Source: Chondrosia reniformis
Taxonomy: Eukaryota; Porifera; Demospongiae; Chondrillida; Chondrillidae
Reading direction: 5' to 3'
Length of the DNA: 64,000 nucleotides
Assembly: GCA_947172415.1 (NCBI GenBank)
Contig: OX359198.1
Span: forward strand, 4,929,401-4,993,400
Below the pieces are notes generated by a model. The model was not told where the DNA came from and made no database searches. It worked only from the letters and a program-made list of their open reading frames with translations. Within the stretch, counting starts at the first letter, position 1; the number at the start of each line of letters is the position of its first letter. Below are positions 23,441-35,651 of this stretch, in pieces. A program made the translations under genes and the position numbers.

Positions 23441-24115
23441 GTACTGACTTTCAGCTCATTCTACACTGGCAATGTTAGCTTCATTGAATTTAAAAGTTAC
23501 ATCATTGGGTAACTTCAATTCCCTCATAGGTTAAGCAACCTGCTTAAGAAACTAGTACAGCAATACACTACTACCACAGTACACTGCAGTCTTAGTGAAG
23601 AATGTCCAGCCTGTTATGGCCAATAAGTGACTTACAGTATGCAAGAAGGACAAGAGGATGAAGGACTCCTTACCTTTCACCAGTCAATACTCTATACCAT
23701 TTACAGATCCCTGAGGTCACAGTTAGTGACCACAACTGAGACACTAAAAGTATATTTCCATCACTGAGTGGCTCACTGTGACAGAAAGAGGGTAAGATAC
23801 ACCTAATTAACAAGCGCAATCATGATCACATACGTATATATACTGAAACCACTTGGATGACCAAATTATGAGTCTATGAATAGTTCATACTTTCAGGTAG
23901 TTTTAAAAGTCTTAATCATTTTGCATTTTCTCTGTTGAAAGTTTATTTGAAAAAAAAAACAATAAAAATTACTAACACTGAATTTGATTAAAATCAAATA
24001 AAAGACATTTGTAGACAACTGTTTTAAATAAACATTATATATGGTAAAGTGATAATGAAATTTCGCATTTTCATGAAAGTGACTCATTAATGTACTCTTC
24101 AGTTATCATACTCAC

Positions 24116-24198
24116 CATTTAGCTCCGAATAGCACCAGGCAAACGTGGAGTAGCAGATAGTAAGCTACAGCTGCTGCTAACCTCACATCTGGCTGGCT
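24116..24198 (-). CDS. Putative exon coding a membrane helix (copy A)
   Basis: A minus-strand exon candidate with a clean acceptor (ttttag/AGC, 24199) and donor (AAATG/GTGAGT, 24115). It reads SQPDVRLAAAVAYYLLLHVC then LVLFGAK, a hydrophobic helix. Against copy B (47293-47211) one change is synonymous (CTA/TTA), and a cluster alters one Ala to Thr. The rest of the gene was not found. The family is unknown. Confidence 0.35.
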
Positions 24199-24903
24199 CT
24201 AAAATGTGTAAAAATAAAACCACTCTCACAGCTAGTTTACCTTCAAGTTATGGCAGTGAAAGCTATTAAATAAGGAAGATTAAATCAAAATCACAGTATC
24301 TGATAGTTCAGTGTGCGGTGCACAAGATTAATCTAAAACACCATTTCTCTACATACTACATCCATTCTACAGTAAGAGGCCTATAGGGCAGGAAACAGGG
24401 CTTATATGAATACGTAGCATTCCCTACATGCTATGCTTACTCTGTAATAAATTAAAAACGCCATACAGGCCTATATATCCTATATACAAGAGTAGACTTC
24501 AGTCACTTGGCTGGTTTGGTGTAATATCTCCCAGTGAATTATTTTGCTTATCAGGCCTATATGCGTAGGTGTTTTAATTTATTACATATAGAGAACTAGA
24601 CCTGGAGAGAGCTTTGGATGAAGATATAATACATATGTCAGGCGGAATAATTATATCTCCTATATAGATGAAGAACGAACAATAATCAGAAATAGATGGT
24701 CTCTATGTAACTGTAAAAAACTTGAATTAAATCTGCCAATTGTCAATAAGAGTACTATTGGCATGAAAACTAGTTTACTAGATAAGAGTGTTTTAATCTT
24801 AGGATCTCCTTGAATGAGCCCTTCCAGTTAAGGGTCTAGTTAGTTCAACAATATAATGAATGTTCTCTAGATCTACTATGTATATCCACACAACCAGAGA
24901 TAT

Positions 24904-25035
24904 ACTGATCTACTACCAAACTGACCAAATACTGACCTACCAAACTGACCAAATACTGATCTACTACCAAACTGACCAAATACTGATCTACTACCAAACT
25001 GACCAAATACTGATCTACTACCAAACTGACCCTTT
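24904..25035. repeat. 27-bp minisatellite, about 5 copies
   Basis: Unit like tgatctactaccaaactgac plus caaatac. One unit is 3 bp shorter. On the minus strand it would read QFGSRSVFG repeats, but there is no sign that it is translated. The sister array in copy B has about twice as many units. Confidence 0.9.
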
Positions 25036-25081
25036 AAAGTAGACCCTGGCACAGACATCTAAACTACATAACTGTTACGGC

Positions 25082-25318
25082 TTAGATAATCTTTGGTTTA
25101 TGGAAGTTCACTGAGTTTGAGTTCGTTTTGAATCCACAGAATGCATCATTGATAAGTCTACTAACTTTGGATTGATCGTTCCCTCCGCTGCTCTTCAAAC
25201 AACTATGCATTCCGGATAGGATAAGAAACAGAGAAACACATTTTGGATACTTCCAGCTCAGTGGCTCTCCAATAAACAGAAGAGCCTGATCAAGCAAAAC
25301 TAAGGACGAAGTCAACAT
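25082..25318 (-). CDS. Possible small protein, 78 aa, conserved in both copies
   Basis: An open frame from ATG at 25318 (MLTSSLVLLDQALLFIGEPL start) to TAA. It is almost unchanged in copy B (about 48307-48543), with few replacements. It is not recognised. A CRE-like tgacgtcac is 20-30 bp upstream on this strand (about 25336-25345). It could equally be an exon of the gene with the helix exon at 24116. Confidence 0.25.
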   Translation of the reverse strand: MLTSSLVLLDQALLFIGEPLSWKYPKCVSLFLILSGMHSCLKSSGGNDQSKVSRLINDAFCGFKTNSNSVNFHKPKII

Positions 25319-25781
25319 CGACGGAAGTGATGGAATGACGTCACGTAACGCGTTTATGACATAATTACAAATTACTTACAGATATAGATCTAAGATGTCA
25401 TGCAATAGAAAATTGGTGTGTATATTCATGTTTTGTGTACGCTGGAGTGTTTGATATATATATAGTAGCATGAAAGTTTCCCTTCATATAATTATATAGA
25501 TATGAATATTATAGTTTAGTATTAAAAATTTATGTATGAATCCTTCAGGGTCATGACATAATAATACATCTTATAGTGACATTTGTACATATACATCTGG
25601 TATGCACTTAATAATATGTATCATATCTACGTTATAATTTACTGTCATGTACAGTGATTCGGTTTATACAATAATGAAATACAATAGTAAATTGTCAAAT
25701 ATTGCATATAGTATAGAATTGCTATTGGCTAATTACTATACTCTGCTAAAGTTTTGAATATTCTGCTAATCTAAGTTTCAA

Positions 25782-27081
25782 TTAGGCAACACAAGTACAG
25801 TTGCTATCAAATATCTTTCCTCTAGTGTGATTTTCATCCTCACAGGTATTCTGAAATTGTCCAGTCAAATTGAACCCAACAGCACATTGCCAATCTGCTG
25901 CGCTGTAAAAATACATTCTAATACTGTAATCCAGGTAGCACAGGGCTTTTAAAAGGTAGGTGGCTGATTCTTGAATACTCGTAACTGGTGGGCTCATTGT
26001 TACTATTGGAGGTACTTCTCCCAGACCTACAATCTATATACGAATATATATACATCAATATAAGAAACAATATACAACAAGCAGATATACATAATGTGTG
26101 TATATATATTTGAAATGGACTGTGTTAGTGTTGCTACAGATTAATTACCATTCTGAAAATTGCAAATGATGTTTTTCTTGCTGTATTCAAAATATGTTTA
26201 CATTGCTCCTGGCAATTTATCATCTCGGAACAATTTCCAATCTCTACTTTGATGGATACTCTGTCACAGATGGCTGTTACTGCCTGAATAGCCTGTAGTA
26301 AACGGCTGTAATCTTCCATTAGCAACTGCCTTGCATACCTTACATCACCAATTTTAGCATTTCGTTGTCCAGGAACTATATCTGCTACATCTGCACAGTC
26401 ACTTTGTACTCCACGAGCCTGTACAAAATTAATTGCATATATATGCATACAATTACACAAGTGTTATTCAGTATAGCTAAACATATTAGTGTCTATCAAA
26501 TATGTACTACATGCATGTATATATTTCCAATACTTTATCTTATATGCTCAGTTAGAGGATAGGTCAATGAACATGTATACGTACATACATGTGAACGATT
26601 ATAGAAGTATATGCATGCAGAAAGTTATTATATTGAATTGGACCAGGTTGAAATGCCAAGTGATATATATATACATATAAGTACTTTAGCACGACAGTCC
26701 ACTTATTTGCAAACACTTACATATTTGCTTACAATTCTGCAAGGAAAATTATACAATTAAGAGGTTTACGCAATTAACCAGAGTTCTCCTCTGTAAACAA
26801 AATATATTTGTTTTTGGGAGTTCTGAAGCTATGCAATTAAGAGGATTCCATGCACTATACACATATACACTGACCACTTCACTTCCATTGATAACTGAGA
26901 GTACTGTTGCCCATTGGCACTTTATACTTTTTGATATTAGGCCTGCATCCCGAATGGAGACTGGTGTCACACTGCTCTGATGAAGCTGGCATCCTACACA
27001 TGTAGTTGGAGCCCCATAAACCTCCTTAAGGCTGATTAAAATTAGGAAGCCACAAAATCCAGTGAAAAGAGCTTTTAGCAT
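25782..27081 (-). CDS. Secreted cysteine-containing protein, copy A
   Basis: Three phase-0 exons on the minus strand. 27081-26875 is signal peptide MLKALFTGFCGFLILISL, then the CVGCQLHQS region. 26418-26149 runs from ARGVQSDCADVADI to TARKTSFAIFRM, with six Cys. 26033-25782 runs from IVGLGEVPPIV to FDSNCTCVA, then TAA. The sum is about 242 aa. The first donor (GAAGTG/GTCAGT) is weak. A 16-nt microexon with good sites (26736-26721) also exists, but its phase fits only if exon 1 ends differently. If exon 1 is unspliced, the protein stops at 26749. No membrane helix beyond the signal and no known family is recognised. Copy B at 48984-50271 keeps every frame, which supports coding. Confidence 0.55.
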
Positions 27082-28897
27082 GACTTCTTTTAACTTAAAC
27101 GATTGAAATCTATACTCATTCACATTAGGTGTTTACTGTATAATGATCTGATTTGACATACCTTTTATACACCTATTTTTGATTGGGAATCTGAGCATAT
27201 AATCATTCTCGAGAAAGAATTTCTTTTGTACTCAAAATGCAAGATCAAATGTTAATAAAAGTCCCTTCCTTCACTGATATAGATGTTACACCTATATATA
27301 CATGCATGTAAATTCTGTCTATATATATACGTATGTATACCTTCCCTTAATTATATTCAAAGAGGAAGCTGTAAGATTACTCCTTCATATATATTTCATC
27401 CATTCACTGCACATGTATAGAAATGTGGGAATTATTATACATATATACTTATAATTAAACGCATGCAAGTGAAATTGAGTGCACATATATACCTATTAGT
27501 CAAAGCTGATTCATACATATATATATGTGAGATATTATACAAAATATATTTTTCTAAATCTTCCAATTGCAACGTAATATTCAAATGTATTACATGACAT
27601 GCCATCTTTCATTTTTTATTGTATGTATAATATTGTTATATAATTGAAGATAAATATATCAAGACAACTTTTTAAAAGATTTATGAAAGCATATCTATGC
27701 AGGCACATGAATTAATTTTAATATATACGAACATTTAAATGAAAACTTGAATATAATATTTTTATATATATAACCCTTCAATTTTGTGATTCATGTTTAA
27801 TTAATCACATGCACAAACCCATGAAAAATTTAATACACCATTTTTGATCCTACATGCTATGCCTATCCTGTAAAAAAGCCTATAGGGAACTAAACCTGGA
27901 TAGGCCATGAATCATTCAAATCATACTAAAAGAATGGATGATTTGATTAAACCTCATATGTAAATCAAACTACAGCTATGAAATATGGAGTACTAGTGTT
28001 GAAGGTCTTCTGGATTATATATATATACATATAGGAAATCTCCAGATTTCATTTATGCAAGACAGCTCTGCATGGTATAATGTTTTTGCATAAACAATAC
28101 AGTATATACCTCTAAAAAGAATACTATTACGTACATGTTCCTATATGTATTATGTACGTAGTGTAATTCACTTTGCCCTGTATATATTCAAATTAACTTG
28201 AATGTGTATGTGCCAAGGATTCACAAAAGATCAAAAGACAAAGACTCCCAGGATCACTGATGAAGGGTGAACCCAGTGGAGAAGAAGATGAAAGAAGGGA
28301 AAAGAAGGAAGAAAAGACTCCTGTATCTAATCTTCATCTAAACTCTCTTCAGGTTTAGTTCCCCTATAGGCTCTTTTTACAGAATAGGCATATAGCATGT
28401 AGGAAAATGGTATCTTAGATTTTTCATGTGACTTCCCATATAATATCTTCATGATCAAATTCTTTAATAAAGTTGATGTCAATGTTGTATACAATAAGTA
28501 CGTAAACTATGCAGTGAAATGAATTAAGCCTTGAACTTTCAAATAGACATGATAACTTTTATAATTGATGAGGGAAACCACGACCTGACCACCTGTATGT
28601 CCCTTAATGTTGTGGGTTATCCACATAGAATTCCCATTTTACATTACTAAAATGCATGATACACAAACGGGAGAACCTTGATTGAATTCAAAGGCTTCTC
28701 CAAATAAACAACAATACCCTCACTATACAGTGTCACCAGTTAATCAGGAATATATTTCTAAAGTTACACAGTGACTTAATTAGAATTCTGCAATCAAGCT
28801 ACTTAGTTATTCTTGGAGTATACAGTTTTTACAGTCATAATCAAGCAAGAATAATTACTTTAATATATTATATAAAAAAGAAAATATATAATTATAA
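27082..28897. other. AT-rich intergenic DNA of copy A
   Basis: No gene seen. Contains tatata-rich runs and a gaagaagatgaaagaaggga purine tract near 28280-28320. This tract follows ggatcactgatgaagggtga, a CTGATGA-containing motif like PLE ends. Confidence 0.5.
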
Positions 28898-29107
28898 TTA
28901 ATTCATCCATAGCCCTCCTATAAGGATATTTAAGAAACAGACTGCAAACATGTTAGTCACTACGTCTACCCTTACATTTGGGCAACAGAGGGCTTCACTA
29001 AAGGCTGGAGAGAATTCCTTTACAGAGATTTTTAGATTGCATGTTGATTTTAGATTGTGATCTGGGTTGAGGAACATGACCAAGATCACTGTTTTGTTTA
29101 CAACCAA
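28898..29107 (-). CDS. Possible small ORF or exon, conserved in both copies
   Basis: Reads MVVNKTVILVMFLNPDHNLK, then an ISVKEFSPAFSEALCCPNV segment, to TAA. Copy B (52082-52291) differs at two residues. A donor-like CCCAAAT/GTAAGG after CCPN suggests it may be an exon rather than a whole gene. No family is recognised. Confidence 0.25.
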   Translation of the reverse strand: MVVNKTVILVMFLNPDHNLKSTCNLKISVKEFSPAFSEALCCPNVRVDVVTNMFAVCFLNILIGGLWMN

Positions 29108-29390
29108 AGTATAATATCAAAAAGGAATACATATCCAATATGTATACAGATATGTGCATACTAATTATAATAGAAAAAGGGGGATTTTAAAAACTTAAAG
29201 TAATGATGAGAATGATACACTATTTCAAACTTGTGTTTTCAGTATATAGAAAACATCAGTGGTACACACATTAAAGTTTGCTCAAGCAAGTGATATATAT
29301 GACAACACAAGCATCCTATAAGTGTGGAAATGTGCTGCAAGCCATATGAACGTATGATGTGTGTTGCAGCCAACAATAATTATAATATTA

Positions 29391-30324
29391 ATGGAGGACG
29401 ACAATGGTGAGTTAGTGAACTATGTATACATTGATGTTGACAGTCTAGAGTGGAGGAAGGCAGTTGAGATTCACATCCTGGGAGACACTCCAGCAAAGAC
29501 TATAGTTATAGACTGAGGAGGAAGAAGAGAGTACAGGACAAGAGGTAGATAGCTAGAATTATCTTTGAAAGGTTTCATCTTTTGATCTCACTTGAGCATC
29601 TAAAGACAATTTTATATTTAATCTTTTTACTGTTGAACATCAATGAGTCTTCTTCCATCACTTCTTTGATGCACAAAAGAGATTAAAAGTTGAACCCTTT
29701 TAAAGGTAAGTTTCTAATAGATGGAGAAAACTTTTATCATACCAGGATAGTATTGCTTAAAAACTGGAAAATTTATACTTTAAATTGAGTTTGAATTGTG
29801 CAATGGAATTGTACATACGTGTGATATTTTGATACAATGTACGTAAGATACTGTAATGATATGCAGCAACCAGAACAAGTGCATCCTGATATATACCCAA
29901 TTAACAAATTGGTCAATGCAGTCAAGTAAAAATTATGTTTTAATGAAATGATTACTGAATGATGAATAATGTAAATCATCATTCCTAAATACATGGTTGG
30001 CGTCATGTATGAGACTATAATAAGGAGAATATTGGAATAGAACATTTTCCTAGATTTAGTCCTTGGGAAAGCCTATAGAGCTTTGAATGCAGAGATACAA
30101 TAACTGTGCAGTATATATATATTAAGGATGCATACTTTTATGTTGAACAAATGGCTACCAATCTAGAGAAATGTTGCACTATTTTAATAGATTGATCCTC
30201 TATTTTGCAGTTAACAGCCTCTGCAGAAGGTACTGATTCACTGACAGTAGATGCTGTAGCTACTCCAACTAAGAAGGAGGTTTCTGGGAGTTCAGAAAGC
30301 AATTTTGAAACAATTGAAGAATAG
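29391..30324 (+). CDS. Possible small two-part gene: acidic ORF and Ser/Thr-rich last exon
   Basis: Just outside copy A, an ATG at about 29391 opens a 42-codon frame (MEDDNGELVNYVYIDVDSLE and on). At 30211-30324 an exon with a good acceptor (tattttgcag) reads LTASAEGTDSLTVDAVATPT to SNFETIEE, then TAG, in phase 0. Both look protein-like, but a phase-correct junction between them was not established. They may belong to one gene or two. No family is recognised. Confidence 0.3.
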
Positions 30325-33300
30325 GAAGCAGATTGTAAGTGGAACAGACTCTTCTTATATTTGTCTGGACCTCAAATGCCCGATAACATGTACATAGCTA
30401 GAGTGGGTGCCAATAGTGTTCAGACTACATATACTATTATATACGTATAATTTATTGTATATGCTTTGTTATATTATTGTATGTAGAAAACGTCTACATT
30501 TTAACAAGCCTTGCATGGTTCATGCATATTATAATTACTTATATATTATACACCTAGCTGTAGATATACTCATGACAATAACTACCAAGGATATGGTGTT
30601 TATGAGTGAATGTTAATTACACAATGTTTAGCAAGAGCTATGATATAACATATGAATAATCCTTCCCAATTAATGAGCTCCAAAGGGAGGGCAATACAGC
30701 TTTCTGTGTTTCTTTGATTTTTTCAATCTTGGCTAAGTGGGGCAATCACTTGCTGGTTGTCATTTATAGAATGTATGTATGTCCCCAGCCAAGATAAGAC
30801 TTCAGTCACTTGGTTGGTATATATAATAATTTCCAGTGATTATTCATACTTCATTATGTATAATATGTTTACATTGGCCAGACGATATCTTGTATATATT
30901 TACTAGTACTACCTTCCTTTTATGTCTAGCTGTGTCGGATACCTTTGCTTGGGGTTCGCCTGGAGGAAGACACTTAAGATGTATCTAGTAATTTCTACAT
31001 TGTCAAGGTCTGAACCAATTTAATTATTTTGTAGAATTTTTGAAATGATTTTCTTTTGTCCTAAATTTCAGTCAAAAATGTACTCAATCAAAAAGTTGTT
31101 ATAAAGAGTAATCTAAAACACCATTTTCCTGTATATACTTATTCACAGTTGACATAAGTACACACATACATGAGGCAAAGGAAACATATGAGAGGAAAAG
31201 ACTAAAATATGACAGATCACTCCAAATCACTCATTATCTTCTCTTTTTCCACTGGCAGGTACGTACTACAGGAAGTTGCCATATTTTTCTAGTATGGGCT
31301 GGCAATAATATATAGCAGTTAAATAATAAAATAATAATATTACTAAAATGACCTTCCTGTTGCTTTTCGGCAGGTCATGAAAGATCTTAATGTAATGTGA
31401 AATCCATTATGTAACAAAATGGCCTATAACCCACTAGCTAAGCAAGTATTTCAATGCAGTCAAACTTCATGGTCTTGTTAAACCTATATTATTGACAAGT
31501 ACATACACAAAGTTACAATGTATAATCCTCCAGTAAGCTAAGGTTGCTATGCCTATTTTCCCATGCAGTATAGAGCACTGTAAGTCTTACAGTTTAAGGG
31601 ATTATAAATGTTAACTTTTCTAGACTTATAAGAAATGGTTGCCAGGGAACTGCACCTGGTTGTTATGGAGACTGTCTATGTAAAATAAATTGGAAATAGA
31701 GACTATACAAGTAGACATTGTAATCCCCAAAGAAGTTGTTATTCAATTAGTGCATGCTCAGACAAATCATGTTATTGCATCAACCACTGTCATGTGATGT
31801 TACAATGAAACAGTTGGACAGAAAAGTGACCCAATAATTTAAAAATTTACAAAGTTATTCTCTACCTATAGCAGTCATAGATATGTAAGTCCTGTTAAAA
31901 AGTACATGCACATTACATCAATTTTACATAACAAATTAAAGTTTGTTTCTTTCATGTACACGTAATGATGACTTTGGAGAAACTGCCTGATCTGAATTGG
32001 GATCAGCTGACTAGCTGAAGATAGCACTTGACTGACATGTGTGAAGTTTGTTCTACAAGTGAGAGCCACATGAACAATTGATTGCTTTATTTTCAATTGA
32101 ATGGTTGCCAGGGAACTGCACCTGGTTGTTATGGAGAATTCCTATGTAAAATAAAGGTAGACTATACAGAAGTAAACAAGATGTACTCTTAAACACATTT
32201 AGACAAGCTAAAAAGTTGTGTACACTTCATATGGGCCAACACTGTAACCACTCCCCCAAATGAGTGTAACCATAGCTACTATTAAGAGCCGTGGATTGGA
32301 CACTAAATCAGGTCTACCCATTGGACAAATTAAATCTACATTATTTGAAATACTCCTCTATCTAGTTACCATGGATACTCAAGAAGAGCAAAACAATAGA
32401 TTATCTAAGTAGCTACAGAAACAAGAAAACAGCTTTACAATTTATCTACTAACTAATGTCAAAACAAATTATCTTGCTCAAAAGTTTCATAGCCAAATAG
32501 CAAGGCAAACAGATCTATAGGATAGGAGCCTGGTAACAATGTACTATACATCTAACTCTCCCCAACTGAACTACGGTAGCTAGGAGTTACTAGTTACCAG
32601 AAACTGGTAGACATGATACATCTGGTAGTTCCACTGGAAAAACGTAGTCCAGGTCCTTAATTACAGTTATTATACTCACTGCTGATTCCATGCAAATCTC
32701 CTGTGATCCAATACTTTCTTTTCCCTTAATTGGACATGTTGCTAGGTAACTGACATTTGATTTTCATGATAATTCTTCTGTAATTATAAATAGGACATAA
32801 CTGATAGATATACGTATGAAGATTGCCTCCTTGTTGATTGATGAGATCTACAGCTAGGGTGATTTTGTAGCTGGCAGTTATATATAATGGAACTTGAAAT
32901 TCGAATTCATGCAAGAGTGTAACCTCTATAGCTCAAGGGTGGAGATAGTGTGGGGACTAGGGGGGGAAATGTCACAATAATAGACATAAAACATTTATCA
33001 GAGTTAATACTACAAGAGTAACAAACATCGATCACGCAATGCATATTTAGTATACCGTCATGAGTCAAGCAACTATACATATATCCAGCCAGTCTGTGAT
33101 CCAACCACTTGTAAAAGTGGGCGTGATAACCGGAAATGGGCGTGGCATCTCCATAAATAGGGCATAGCCCCCCCCTCTCTAAACCTATCTACACTAGAGT
33201 ATGTATATATACCTCCCATGTGAGCTATATATTACGAACTATGAAGGAGTTATAACACAGGTACTGTACATGCAAAACTAGTTAAAATGAAAACACGTTA

Positions 33301-33400
33301 ATTGACTGATAACAAGAAGTATATATAATATTATGTGCATAGAAGTCATTAGGTATAAGTACTACAAAAACTATCAAATAAAAGTTAGATTATCAAAGCT
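30325..33400. other. Gene-free stretch with a dispersed direct repeat
   Basis: No gene is recognised in about 3 kb. The block atggttgccagggaactgca through ttgttatggaga occurs twice, at about 31635-31690 and 32100-32155, and is followed both times by ctatgtaaaataaa. The rest is AT-rich, with short frames that look random. Confidence 0.5.
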
Positions 33401-33408
33401 TAAGAGCA

Positions 33409-34748
33409 CTAGTGTTGTGTTATTGTCACTGAGCCAACTAAATTATGCTTAAAGGACACCAGCCACGGACATTGCAACGTCACAGAGTACACTTCTACTG
33501 GTTTTTTCCTTTTCTTATTAGGTTCAGTCAATTCCCGAATAGTGATTCCAGGTCCACGGCAACCTGATTGTATATAATCTGCATTGAACTGGACTTCATA
33601 ATTGTAGCAACTGTTAGATGCATTAAATATAAATTCTTCTTTCGATGTTGTTAAAGGTGCAAATGAAAAGACCTTAATCTGGAGGGACATTGAATTGTAA
33701 TAGATCCCATTGGGAACAGGAAATTCAACACGTAAATACATAGTACTGCTAGAATTTCTTGAGATAATAATGCCAGGTGATTGATCCTTACCAAACACAG
33801 CTTTACAGGAATCATTGCTTATAAATGGGAGTGTGGTTTTGGTCAAGGGGAAAATGGGGAGAATCCCTTTTGTTGATGGTGGCTAGAAAATTGGGTAATA
33901 TTGCCTTTGACAGTCTCTTTGTCAAACTTTTGATGCTGTTTTAAGGCCAGTACAAACAATTTCAGGTCCTTCAGTTCCTTGTCTGCTACTTTATAGACAA
34001 GGTGTTTCTGTGAAATCAGTCCATATTGTATGCTGGAAAGAAATTCAAAGATCCTCCTTTTGTATTTATCTTCAGCCACCCAATCATGTAATAGAAGGAA
34101 AAGGTCAACTTCCTTGATAGCAACTTCCTCACTCTGAAGAATTTTGGAGATAGCATTATCTGGGAGCTTAATAAAATGATGTTTGTAAGCTTCTTCAAGA
34201 AATGAATTCAACTTTGCGATTATGAATTGGATATAGTTGCATTGAAAACATTGAACTGCAGCTGGCTTGGAGAATGATCTTCACGCATCTCAGTTGAGAT
34301 ACACAGGTTAACAACAGCAGGTAGTCTACAATCTACATCATCTTGACGAGACTAAGTAGAAACAAGTTGGGTTATTGAGTTCATCAAGACATCAAGTTCA
34401 TAATAATGAGCAGCTTCATAGAGAGGAACAATATCAGCCTCCTCATCCAAGATCACTTCTTTTCCGTAAATGAATGGAATTACCATTGAGAATATCTCAT
34501 CAGTGTACTCCTCTGGTATAGCAAACTCATTCTCATTCCTTTCCCTAAAGTTGCCTTTAAACATTTTGAAGAAGACGGGAGAGGCAACACTTAAAACTTC
34601 CTTGTGTGCTTTAATTGGATTCTGGGCTTCTTGTCCAATGAAAGTGACATCAGAGTTTTCTTCATTGTAGCTATTGGCAAGATGAGGGAATTGTTTGGAA
34701 AAAGTAAGTTTCCTGTGGTTGTCTAATTCCTCTTCAAGGGAAGGCCCA
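33409..34748 (-). pseudogene. BTB-BACK protein gene, decayed
   Basis: On the minus strand the BTB fold reads from about 34735: SYNEENSDVTFIGQEAQNPI, then KAHKEVLSVASPVFFKMF and YGKEVILDEEADIVPLYEAA, to TQLVST. There an in-frame TAG (34352-34354) is followed by more family-like sequence (CRLPAVVNLCIS). A frame change near 34215-34240 leads into the BACK domain (CNYIQFIIAKL ... VDLFLLLHDWVAEDKYKRR). Another near 33850 leads into a C-terminal domain ending VGSVTITQH, TAG at 33409. One stop and two shifts argue for a pseudogene unless they are sequence errors. BTB-BACK proteins usually recruit substrates to Cullin-3. Confidence 0.7.
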
Positions 34749-34759
34749 GGAGACTCTGT

Positions 34760-35650
34760 TCAGCCACTATATACATATGCTTAGTGCTACCATAACAATA
34801 TGATTTAGAGTCTGTGGTCTGCTAGACCATATTACAAGTACAGAAACTGACCTTTTAACGAAACGTAAACGTAACGAAGCGTCATTACCTTTCCACGCGA
34901 CCCCTGATCGTCAAGTAGATCTAACATGGCAGTGGCGCTGACAGAAGGTGATATTCTGCTTTAGAACTTCAAAAGTAAGTGTAATAAGAGGTACTTCTCA
35001 GTTGTTGTTTCGGAGAGCAAGTATGGCGGCGCATCGATTTTCGGACAAAATGGGAAATTGAACGGCATATTTCAGCCTTTAATTCGTCTGAAACTTCTAG
35101 CTTTATCTTTGCATGCAAAGTATGCTTCGAGAATTATTTTAGTTATTGAGACAAAACTACAGTGTCCGAAATAATATTAATTCGGACACTGTAGTTCGGT
35201 CGAAAGTCATGCATTTTCGGACGGCTTCTATTACTCAATTGTCCAAGAAAACTTGATCGATAACACCTATTAAGTACAGATATCCCCTCCTTCAGCCCTG
35301 TAACATTCTTTTGGGACATTTTAGGTTTAAGATTTAGGATAGGATAATTAAATATGTGGTATCTGCCATCTTGAAAAGTAATTCGAATCTTTCTTAGCCT
35401 TCAATGAATCATAGCAAAATAGTACATGTCTGTCACTGTCACACAATGTAGTTTTTGGAGAGTTGTCACTTTCCATTCCAAAAATAAAGGTCAAACTGAC
35501 TTGTGACATATAAAACACTCTTCACAGACATACATATAGCCAGTGTATGTTAGAGGGTCAATGAATGTATATGCAGCCATCAGTAATATACACAGTGTGG
35601 TAATATGATATGCTCTTATAATCACATATTTTACTTCTTACGTGACAACA
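34760..35650. promoter_or_regulatory. Divergent intergenic region and probable 5' region of the Death-Roc-COR gene
   Basis: Lies between the oppositely oriented BTB relic and the Death-Roc-COR gene. An ATG at 34926 (MAVALTEGDILL, then TAG) precedes a good donor (aaaa/gtaagt at 34975). A second ATG at 35023 (MAAHRFSDKMGN, then TGA) is also short. Neither gives a phase-2 exon end, which the first supported exon at 35652 needs. The true first exon is therefore unresolved. The short inverted pair attcggacactgtag / acagtgtccgaaat lies near 35160-35200. Confidence 0.35.
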
Positions 35651-35651
35651 G

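Larger units (their letters stand above)
20666..29372. repeat. Segmental duplication, copy A (about 8.7 kb)
   Basis: Direct copy of 43711-52569 with high identity through exons, introns, minisatellite and intergenic DNA. It starts near tcagacagtgagtg (20663 and 43715). It ends soon after gtgctgcaagccatatgaac (29333 and 52538), after which the two sequences differ. Differences are mainly small indels and minisatellite copy number. Confidence 0.9.

Noticed and set aside
24904..25035. CRISPR-like look of regularly spaced repeats
   Set aside because: Units are contiguous without unique spacers, in a eukaryotic context. It is a minisatellite.
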